Shown here in pieces: positions 17,757-25,283 of a DNA stretch of 39,581 nt. Each line of letters opens with the position of its first letter. Within the stretch, counting starts at the first letter, position 1. The notes beneath the pieces were generated by a model. That model had not been told where the DNA came from and did not search any database. It saw only the letters and a program-made list of their open reading frames with translations. The stretch lies in contig CACWJS010000009.1 of the NCBI GenBank assembly GCA_902761275.1, positions 1 through 39,581 of the forward strand, given 5' to 3'. A program made the position numbers and the translations under genes. This DNA comes from an uncultured bacterium. Lineage in GTDB: Bacteria > Verrucomicrobiota > Kiritimatiellia > RFP12 > UBA1067.

Positions 17757-17796
17757 AAGCAAGTGGATTTCCTTTTGTGCACTTTCGGCTATTTGT

Positions 17797-17859
17797 ATTG
17801 TACCATACCTTTTCTCTCGCAACGTACCCGATTGTGCGAAATAAAACAACTCAATCGGG
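17797..17859 (-). promoter_or_regulatory. cassette promoter, copy C, driving GH16
   Basis: The extended -10 (TATGGTACAAT, hexamer 17802-17797) lies 40 bp before the GH16 ATG. The inverted element is at 17827-17859 (CCCGATTG, 17 bp, CAATCGGG), 24 bp upstream of the -10. It starts 15 bp after the stop of the beta-helix/GH97 gene, the same spacing as behind the ghost at 8904. Confidence 0.7.
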
Positions 17860-17874
17860 CAATGCGGATGACCA

Positions 17875-20800
17875 CTATGGATTCACGGGCTCGAATACGG
17901 CAACCGCGCCGCCCTCGTCGCAGAGGGCGAAGCTCTCCCGGCCGCTTTTGCGGACGCTGCGCTCGGAAACGGAAAGCGCCTTGGCGTCCGACGGCGTCCG
18001 CGCAGGATCGTCCGCGTATACGGTCATTTTCCATTCACCGTCGCCGAGGAAGCCGAGATCAAGGTCGACCGTCCTCGCGCTGACGGTCGTTGCGGCGAAA
18101 TAGAACCTGCCGTCGTGGGACTCGCGGACAACCGCATAGAACTCCCCGCACCTGCCGGCTACGGGACGCGTATCCTTCCACGCGGCGGGAAGGCCGCGCA
18201 GCGCCTCGATGCCGGCCGCGCAGCGATAGCGCTCAGGCCAGTCGCAGAGAGTCATGAGCGGCGAGTCGAACTGGATGCACTGCGCGATTGAGTGGGTGCG
18301 CGTCCCCATCTCCTCTGCCCAGTGCGGGCAGCGGTCCGTCTCGTCGCCGTAGCGATGGCCTTTCGCGACCTGCGGCACGAAGTCCCTTGAATACACGTTG
18401 CCGAACCCACCGGGCGTGAAGTCGGCAGGTCCGAGCAGAAATCTTGTGAACGGCAGCGTTGCGCAATGTGCGGGCGTGACGGTCTTGCGGAATATGCTCA
18501 TCTCGTTTCCGAGAACGGCCTCGCGCGTTATCATGTTGGGCCATGTGCGCTCTGCGCCGGTCGACTTGAACGACCCATGGAAATTGACCATGATCCTGTG
18601 GCGCGCGGCCGTGCGGCAGACGCGTTCACACCAGTTCACCATCTCCTGGTCCTGACGTTCAAGGAAGTCAGTCTTCACGCCGACTACACCCCACTTTTCA
18701 AGGCGCGAAAACGTCTCTTCGATGCCCACATCATCGATCAGCATCCAGTGTATCCAGACCCATATTCCAACGCCCTTCTCCCGCGCGTGCGCGACGATCC
18801 GCTCCAGGTCGAAGCCCTTTCGCGGCTCAAGCCGGACGTTGGGACCGTGGTTGGGACGCCGCGCGAAGCCGTACCATCCGCCGTCGATCATGTGGTACGG
18901 CCAGCCCATCTCCGCGGCAAAATCGACGAGCTTGAGGGTAAGTTCCGTCGAGAGCGAGTTGTTCGACTCGACCCACCAGTCCCACGTGCTCGCTCCGGGC
19001 TTGACGAAGGAGAAGTCGATCGACTTATCGGGCGGAGGGTTAAGGTTGACGATGATGTCGTTCTTGCGGATAAGGTCCAGAGCGTCGTCGCCGACGATAG
19101 CGACCCGCCACGGACTCGCTGCGGGCGCAGTCGCGATCACCGCCACGTCCGCCGTCGCCGCAGGGCTCGGAGATATCTTCGAGAGCGCCGCGACGAGGCG
19201 TGCGTCACCGTCGCGGTTCGCCGCGCGGTAGAAGAGTCCCGCCCAGTTGGAGAGCGCCGCCTCGCACAGCGCGATTGTGGCACCTCGCGTTTCAACAAGA
19301 ACAGGCATGCCGACGTAGCGTTTCATGTCGACCGCGGCGAGCGGGCCGTGTACAAATGGCTCCTCTTGCGAATTCCGTTCGCCGGCGTATGTCGTAGTCC
19401 ACGCCATGACGTCCTGATCGAAGCGCCATTCGGTAAGCTCATCCTTTATCTGAAAGCCGTCGAAGGCGGCCTGGCGCGGGAACGAGTAGCGGAAAGCAAC
19501 GCCCTCGTCATACGCCCTGAACACGATGTCCATCCGCCGCGGATGTTTCTCGACGGTCGTTCCGCCGAGTTCGATGCGCGCGGCGCGCGCTTCCTCCTCT
19601 TCAAGTTCGACGACGAGTTCGTTGTAGCGGTCGCGCACTTTGCCGCGCCGATAGAGAGACGTCTCCCATGTCGTGTCGGCACTTGAGCGACGCACGCCGG
19701 ATACTCTCATCGCGGAAAGTTCAGCGGCGTCTTTGTCGCAGTCGTTCCCGACCGCGAATCTGAACCCCATCGCGGAGGGCTTCACGAGCGTCTTTCCGTC
19801 GCGAAGGAGCGACCAGCGCATTCCTCCGTCGTCCGTACTGAAGACGGCCTGAAGCCTTCCGTCGGGCGAAGAAACCGTCAGCGCTGGACTATGGGGTCTG
19901 ACCCCATAGTCAGCACGGTTGTTTATGAGCGCAAGACCGTCCACGCCGTCGGCGATTTCGACAAGTGGCTCCGCAGCTCCCTCCGGTCGCACGAAGACAT
20001 TGCCCTCGAACGTCACGTCCGTCACGCGCTCGACGCGGGCGAAGCCGGAGTTCTCCCTTGAGCGGTCCCGTTTTCCCGTGAAAACAATGCGGTTGTTTCT
20101 GAACTTGAGCCCCGTGCCGAAGCGCAGGTCGGCGAAATAGCCAAGCGAATCGACGAACTCGCTGTCTTCCACAAGGATGTCGGATATGAAGCGGCGGTTC
20201 AAGCGCTCCGTCTTCACGTTCTCAGGGCAGCCAAGCCACGTCACGAAGTCAGCGCCAAGCGAATAGTAGGACCCGACAAGTTCCCGCACGCAGTTCCCCT
20301 CGAAACGGCAGTTCCGCACGACTACGTTTGTGGTGCCCATTCCCTCGGCCCACCACTTGAGCGTATAGTCCGCGATGCACCTGAGCGCATCGCCGTTAGT
20401 CCGTCGGAAGACGCAGTTCTCGACCGTGGCGTTCGACGCATTGACGAGAGTGCGCATCTCCATGTCCTCGAACGTGCAGTTGCGTATGATGACGCCGTCC
20501 GAAGATGCCGTACGGTCAAAGACAAGAAAATACCCTTCTTCTGGGTTGGACGCCGGAAGATCGCGATCAAGAAGGATCGTCTCGCCTTCCGTTCCAACGC
20601 ACTTCCCCTTCCATCCCGTCGGGTTGTAGCCGGGATCGAGAAGCTCGATGTCGTTTCCGACGCCGGGACGGAAGTACCGCGCACCGCGCTCCAAGACGAC
20701 TTGCAGCGTACGCGGTGCGACCTTCTTCGCCACCGTGAAGCGGTCGTGGACGTTGATTGCATCGTCCTGTTCGAGTTTTACCGTCAGGTTGTCGATGATG

Positions 20801-21903
20801 GCGTTCCCGTGCGAACGGACAAAGTGAATAGTGTCGGCGGAAGAGGAAATCGGATGCCGCCAGTCGCGCGGCGCGACAGTGACATTCTTGATCTGCCAGT
20901 TCCGCTGTGTTCCGCCCACATAGACGGCGTGTCCGAAGCATGACGGAATCTCGACATCGTGCAGCTCGAAATCCTCGTTCGAGACGAGGGTAAAACCGCC
21001 TTTGCCGTAATAGGCGTGGGCGATGCGGTATGTCTCGCCGGTTTTGTGCTGCCGAACACTGTCCCTGTTAAGCTTCGGCGAAAACGCGCGCATGTTCGGC
21101 CCCGTCCAGCGCGCGCGTCCGGGTTCCTCGACAAACGGATAGACCCTGACGCGCGTCGGGGAGAGCCAAAGCGTCTTACAGCCCATCTCGCCCTCGTACG
21201 TGCCGTGCCATATGTTGGGCCCACGCACGAACCGGCGGAAATCCTCCGCCATCGGCTGGGTGCGCTGGAACGGGAATATCTTGCCGTAGTAGGGATGCCG
21301 CGCGCCGCAGCCGAGAAGATCGTAGTCGATGTAGGACGCGTTGTCCGCGTCATCAACATGCGTCGCGGCGACCTTTGCGCACGTGGCCAGCGGCATGGTG
21401 CGCCAGTCCCAGTCCGTCACCATGTTGCCTATCTTCATGCGGCGGCAGTTGCGGATCACAAAGTTCGCGCCCGACCCGTCATGGTCCCAGGAAGGTTCGA
21501 TCGGATACCGCAGCGGACGGCGGAAAACGAGTTCCGCGCCGCATCCGTCAAGTTCGAAGTCGACAAGTCCGTCAATCACGATAGGGTCGCCGAAGCAACG
21601 GTAGACGCCGGGCGCGAGCAGAACTTTCGACGCACCGATGCGCTTCGCCTCACGCACTGCCACCGCAATCGCCGCGCCGTTGTCATCGTTCGTCACCGAA
21701 AAGCCGAAATTCTCCGCTTTGATAACGGCGCCACCGTGCGGCCTCGGCGCGGCGACGGCGATTTCACCGGCGCCTGTCGGATCGGGACGAAGCGACGCCG
21801 TTCCATAATCCTTGCAGAACGGGATCGAAGTGGCCGAAGTCGGCGTCGCCGCGAAAAGCGCCGCCGTCAGTACAAACTCCAACACGAAAGACTTGTTCCT
21901 CAT
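17875..21903 (-). CDS. secreted fusion: beta-helix (GH110-like) plus GH97
   Basis: The 1342-residue protein has a signal peptide (MRNKSFVLEFVLTAALFAAT). Residues about 30-665 form a right-handed beta-helix (AAIAVAVREAKRIGASKVLL, DGLVDFELDGCG), with QDDAINVHDRF near 378 resembling the paired-aspartate motif of GH110 alpha-galactosidases. Residues 672-1342 form a complete GH97 enzyme: N-domain SPDGRLQAVFS, barrel WDWWVESNN and MIDGGWY, GVKTDFLERQ near 1078 (nucleophile-type Asp, as in retaining GH97 alpha-galactosidases), TREAVLGNE near 1129, and a C-domain. A 25-bp palindrome lies exactly at the border. ATG 21903 has AGAGGTG at about 7 nt; a GTG at 21918 is less likely. Both halves would suit alpha-galactoside removal. 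Confidence 0.87.
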   Translation of the reverse strand: MRNKSFVLEFVLTAALFAATPTSATSIPFCKDYGTASLRPDPTGAGEIAVAAPRPHGGAVIKAENFGFSVTNDDNGAAIAVAVREAKRIGASKVLLAPGVYRCFGDPIVIDGLVDFELDGCGAELVFRRPLRYPIEPSWDHDGSGANFVIRNCRRMKIGNMVTDWDWRTMPLATCAKVAATHVDDADNASYIDYDLLGCGARHPYYGKIFPFQRTQPMAEDFRRFVRGPNIWHGTYEGEMGCKTLWLSPTRVRVYPFVEEPGRARWTGPNMRAFSPKLNRDSVRQHKTGETYRIAHAYYGKGGFTLVSNEDFELHDVEIPSCFGHAVYVGGTQRNWQIKNVTVAPRDWRHPISSSADTIHFVRSHGNAIIDNLTVKLEQDDAINVHDRFTVAKKVAPRTLQVVLERGARYFRPGVGNDIELLDPGYNPTGWKGKCVGTEGETILLDRDLPASNPEEGYFLVFDRTASSDGVIIRNCTFEDMEMRTLVNASNATVENCVFRRTNGDALRCIADYTLKWWAEGMGTTNVVVRNCRFEGNCVRELVGSYYSLGADFVTWLGCPENVKTERLNRRFISDILVEDSEFVDSLGYFADLRFGTGLKFRNNRIVFTGKRDRSRENSGFARVERVTDVTFEGNVFVRPEGAAEPLVEIADGVDGLALINNRADYGVRPHSPALTVSSPDGRLQAVFSTDDGGMRWSLLRDGKTLVKPSAMGFRFAVGNDCDKDAAELSAMRVSGVRRSSADTTWETSLYRRGKVRDRYNELVVELEEEEARAARIELGGTTVEKHPRRMDIVFRAYDEGVAFRYSFPRQAAFDGFQIKDELTEWRFDQDVMAWTTTYAGERNSQEEPFVHGPLAAVDMKRYVGMPVLVETRGATIALCEAALSNWAGLFYRAANRDGDARLVAALSKISPSPAATADVAVIATAPAASPWRVAIVGDDALDLIRKNDIIVNLNPPPDKSIDFSFVKPGASTWDWWVESNNSLSTELTLKLVDFAAEMGWPYHMIDGGWYGFARRPNHGPNVRLEPRKGFDLERIVAHAREKGVGIWVWIHWMLIDDVGIEETFSRLEKWGVVGVKTDFLERQDQEMVNWCERVCRTAARHRIMVNFHGSFKSTGAERTWPNMITREAVLGNEMSIFRKTVTPAHCATLPFTRFLLGPADFTPGGFGNVYSRDFVPQVAKGHRYGDETDRCPHWAEEMGTRTHSIAQCIQFDSPLMTLCDWPERYRCAAGIEALRGLPAAWKDTRPVAGRCGEFYAVVRESHDGRFYFAATTVSARTVDLDLGFLGDGEWKMTVYADDPARTPSDAKALSVSERSVRKSGRESFALCDEGGAVAVFEPVNP
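19887..19911. repeat. perfect 25-bp palindrome inside coding sequence
   Basis: Two 12-bp arms around one central base, with core GGGGTC-T-GACCCC. This core resembles REP palindromes linked with Y1-type (RAYT) transposases in other bacteria. It is read in frame as DYGVRPHSP and sits at the join of the beta-helix and GH97 halves. No transposase is in the window. Confidence 0.8.
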
Positions 21904-21914
21904 TGCATCACCTC

Positions 21915-24900
21915 TCACTCAAGCGTTTTGCATTGTTCTTTGAATTCTGCACGCGTCTGGTCTGTTACCGGTTCATCAAGAAGCCAGCCAAGCGCATTGA
22001 CAAGAAGCGCCGCATTGTCCGCAGCCGTGATGCGGTAGGGCTGGAACGCCATCGGATCGGCGCTGACGACGACGCGCCCTTTCCCGAATGACTGCGCCGC
22101 AATTGCGCATGCACCCGGCATGGACGAAGTCTTCGGAAGCGACACGACCTTCTCCATTCGCGAGCCGTCAGAGAGCTTGATGGGCGTCAGGGCGAAAAGC
22201 TGCACCTTTCCGACGCCCTCCGCAATCGGATGCGTACCGACTGCGTCCGTAAGAATCTGCCGCGGATCGCCGAAACCGAAGGACGTGGCGTCTCGTGGCG
22301 GCTTTTTCGACCACGGAATCTCTACGCCCCAGGCTTCCTTGCCAAGCGAGAAGAAAGACATGTTGGCGTTCAGCGAACGTCCCGTGTAGATTTCCGCGAA
22401 AAGAGCGCCGCCGCCTTGCACATAATCCGAAAGCATCTTCCTGAACTCCGGCTTGCCAAAGAGCGGCTGCCAGTAGTCCAGCGAGTTTCCTTCTGTCACC
22501 ACGACCGCCGCATATTGAGATATGAGTTCCGGCGTCCAGGCCATTGGATGGACCGCATCCACCTCCGCGCCCAGCGCGCGCACCGCCTCGACCTCATGCG
22601 GGAAAAGCTCCACGCCCGTGTACGGATGGCGGGCGTAGGGATTTACGACGCCGCCGGGCTCAGGACCGTCCAACGCAAAGAGGACGCGCTTCTTTCCAGG
22701 CGCGGGACATCCGAAACGCATGAGATTCTGGACGTAGAGGATCTTGTTTTTCTCCGCATCGGAGAGTTTAAAGTCCGGCACTTTCTCCCCTGGCGCAGAA
22801 AGGATGCAGACGGCGACACCTTGCGACCCTTCGACCGTCGTTTCGACGCCATCCGCCGTGCGGACAAATTCTCCCTCCATCCGCGTTATCTTCCAACCGC
22901 GCATCTCAGGCGGAAGCGTCACGCGGCACGTCTGGTCAAGGCCGCCCCAGTTCTGCAGATACAGCACCTTGCGCTTCGAGTCGCCTGCAAGCAGCCGCTC
23001 GACGCAGAGGAACTCGTCGGACGGCGCGATCTCCACCTTAAGCTCCGGTGAAGGCAGAAACGGCGCAAGCCGCTCTGCAAGCGTTTCCATGCCCAACCCC
23101 TTATCAAGCACGACGACACGACCTTTGCCCGTATCGCCCGACGCGAACGAGGCAAAACCGCTGTCGCGGTAGCGTGAAAAGGTCTTCCCCAGACTGCCCG
23201 GCGTGACAACGAGGATGCCGCCGCGCCGCACGTATTCTTTTGCGGCCTCAACCGTCTCGTCGAACGCGCACCAGATATCGGGTGCGACGATGACGGGATA
23301 GTCCGCCGCGACCTTGCGGAATCGCTCTTCGCCCAGGACGTCGAAGCGGTGTCCTGTGAACTCAAGCGCACCGGCCCAATCCATCAATTCATGGTGGTGG
23401 CTCTCCTGCGACGCCGGAAGCCCAGCGCCCGCGACATAGCTGTATAGAAACGCGACCTTCTCTTTCCTGAAGCGGACGGCTGGCAGGACGATTTCCGCAG
23501 CGGCCGCCAACTTCTTCGCGATTTCGGCCTGATACAGGCGAAGACGCTCAGACTTGTTCCAGTGCCAGACGATGGCGGCGGACTGTCCGCCTGTCAGATA
23601 GCTCCAGTACTGCGACGTGTAGTGCTTCTTCCCGTAGACGCCTGACTGGCCCAGCGTGTCCTGCGTCAAGATGCGGCAGCCGGGGTCTGTTGGCGGCACT
23701 TCGCCCTTTTCGAACGAAAGGGTAAGGACATTCTTCTCGCTGTCGCCGAACTTGATCGCATTCGTGACGTCGTACTTGAAGAACGCGCCCTTTGCAGCGG
23801 CCCTTCCCAGATACTTTCCGTTCAGCAATATATAGAACGACGCGGCGGCGCGTCCCGCCACATAGAACCGCTTGGAGCCGTCGGACCGGTCGTTCTCCAG
23901 TATCGCCGCAAGGTTGAAATTGCAGGAAAGCACCTTCTTGCCGTCTGGACGCTCCCAGATGTTGTACTGCCGTTCGCAGAGTTTCGCAAGGTCGTTCGCC
24001 TTCATCGCCTCCTCGGAGGGAGCCGCGGATATAACGTCTTCGACGATGTCCTCGGAATTGACGATGGGCTTTGTAGTGTTGCACCTGAAATAACGGCACG
24101 TGAAAAGCGGCCAGCATATCGCGTCGTGCAGCGTCTTCGGCTCGAACGGACGCTTTCCGTAGTCGTAGCACTTGAAACCGGAAGAATGGATGTAGAATAT
24201 GTCCGCCATCGCGTCGATGGCGACGGGATCGTAGGCGGCATAGTTGTCGCGCGCGCTCTGGTGTCCGCGCACGTCCATACCGAAAAGCGCGGCGGGCGCG
24301 AACTTGCGCGCATGTTCAAATTCCTTGCGCGTGGCGGCGGTGGTGTCCGACTGCACGTAGAGCATCCAGTCCCAGTACATCTCCGGCGTTTCGCGCTTCT
24401 CCTTCGCGCGCATCGCGGCACGTTTGTTGCGGATGTCACGTACGGTCGGCAGATTGGCTAGCCACCCGGGCTTTGCATATGAGGATGCGTCCGTCACGCA
24501 CTCTCCAACTGTATGCGGCATGACTACGTCGTCCCACGAGGCGAAGGACGTCTTCCAAACTCCGTTCGCCTCGTCCAGGGTGCCGTATTTCGCCCTGGCC
24601 CATTTGCGGAAACCCGCTTTCACGCGACTGTTATAGGGATCGGGACCTGGTTCGCGATTGAGTTCCGGCATGAAGAAGCCCGTCTTTCCGCCGTACATAA
24701 ACAGCGGGCTGCGCTTCGCGTCCAGCAGCTTCAGTCCAAGATCGCTGCCGGGATCGGCGCCCATGTAGTGTCCGTGATCGTATATCGTTTCCAGAAGCTG
24801 CGGATGCCTCGTCAGAAGCTGGGGAAGCGAACCGCTCTGGGCCGGATGGAACGCACCTTCTGGCGCCTGGACCAGGAATCCGAGCCGGATCGACTCGCGC

Positions 24901-25283
24901 AGCCAGCTGAAATACGACTCGTCGAGTGTCGCCGTGAGATGTATTCCATCTGCCTGCTCCGCCCCCCTGACAACGCAGGAGGAATGCGGCATGCTCACGA
25001 GCGTCGTCCCGTGCAGCTTCGCGAGCCACAGACCGAGAGGCGTCGAATGTACGCCGCCAAGCGAAGACCCGTCGGAAGTCCAGAAGAACGGTTTGCCATC
25101 GCGCAGAAGAAGTCCGTCTTTCGCTTCATAGTCAAAGCGCTCCATCATCGGCACAGGATCGACCGTCTCATCGACCTTCTGCACGTCTACGGTGACAGAA
25201 GGCATTGGCGCGGCAAAAGCCGTGCTGAATGTTACCAGTGTTGCCAGTGTTACCAATGCCAATTCCCCTTTACATGTTCTCAT
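21915..25283 (-). CDS. large secreted GH42-like glycosidase
   Basis: The 1122-residue protein has a signal peptide (LALVTLATLVTFSTAFA). An N-terminal barrel has GH42-type features: FMPELNREPGPDPYN (Glu207/Glu211, candidate acid/base) followed by FRKWARAKYGTLDEANGVW, and KPIVNSEDIVED with Glu411 as candidate nucleophile. A sugar-binding-like insert follows near 450-540. Two Rossmann-like amidotransferase-fold stretches come next (VIVAPDIWCAFDETVEAAKEY and AAVVVTEGNSLDYW), as in trimerisation domains. Beta-galactosidase-type activity is the best guess. The ATG overlaps the GH27 stop (ATGA), and the stop is 11 bp before the fusion gene, so all three are coupled. Family assignment is tentative. 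Confidence 0.78.
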   Translation of the reverse strand: MRTCKGELALVTLATLVTFSTAFAAPMPSVTVDVQKVDETVDPVPMMERFDYEAKDGLLLRDGKPFFWTSDGSSLGGVHSTPLGLWLAKLHGTTLVSMPHSSCVVRGAEQADGIHLTATLDESYFSWLRESIRLGFLVQAPEGAFHPAQSGSLPQLLTRHPQLLETIYDHGHYMGADPGSDLGLKLLDAKRSPLFMYGGKTGFFMPELNREPGPDPYNSRVKAGFRKWARAKYGTLDEANGVWKTSFASWDDVVMPHTVGECVTDASSYAKPGWLANLPTVRDIRNKRAAMRAKEKRETPEMYWDWMLYVQSDTTAATRKEFEHARKFAPAALFGMDVRGHQSARDNYAAYDPVAIDAMADIFYIHSSGFKCYDYGKRPFEPKTLHDAICWPLFTCRYFRCNTTKPIVNSEDIVEDVISAAPSEEAMKANDLAKLCERQYNIWERPDGKKVLSCNFNLAAILENDRSDGSKRFYVAGRAAASFYILLNGKYLGRAAAKGAFFKYDVTNAIKFGDSEKNVLTLSFEKGEVPPTDPGCRILTQDTLGQSGVYGKKHYTSQYWSYLTGGQSAAIVWHWNKSERLRLYQAEIAKKLAAAAEIVLPAVRFRKEKVAFLYSYVAGAGLPASQESHHHELMDWAGALEFTGHRFDVLGEERFRKVAADYPVIVAPDIWCAFDETVEAAKEYVRRGGILVVTPGSLGKTFSRYRDSGFASFASGDTGKGRVVVLDKGLGMETLAERLAPFLPSPELKVEIAPSDEFLCVERLLAGDSKRKVLYLQNWGGLDQTCRVTLPPEMRGWKITRMEGEFVRTADGVETTVEGSQGVAVCILSAPGEKVPDFKLSDAEKNKILYVQNLMRFGCPAPGKKRVLFALDGPEPGGVVNPYARHPYTGVELFPHEVEAVRALGAEVDAVHPMAWTPELISQYAAVVVTEGNSLDYWQPLFGKPEFRKMLSDYVQGGGALFAEIYTGRSLNANMSFFSLGKEAWGVEIPWSKKPPRDATSFGFGDPRQILTDAVGTHPIAEGVGKVQLFALTPIKLSDGSRMEKVVSLPKTSSMPGACAIAAQSFGKGRVVVSADPMAFQPYRITAADNAALLVNALGWLLDEPVTDQTRAEFKEQCKTLE
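25217..25262. repeat. 9-bp tandem repeats encoding a signal peptide
   Basis: On the minus strand units of the form ATTGGTAAC/ACTGGCAAC follow each other and encode the hydrophobic core ALVTLATLVT of the GH42-like protein. A related array is at 27246-27277 in the GH27 gene. Confidence 0.6.
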
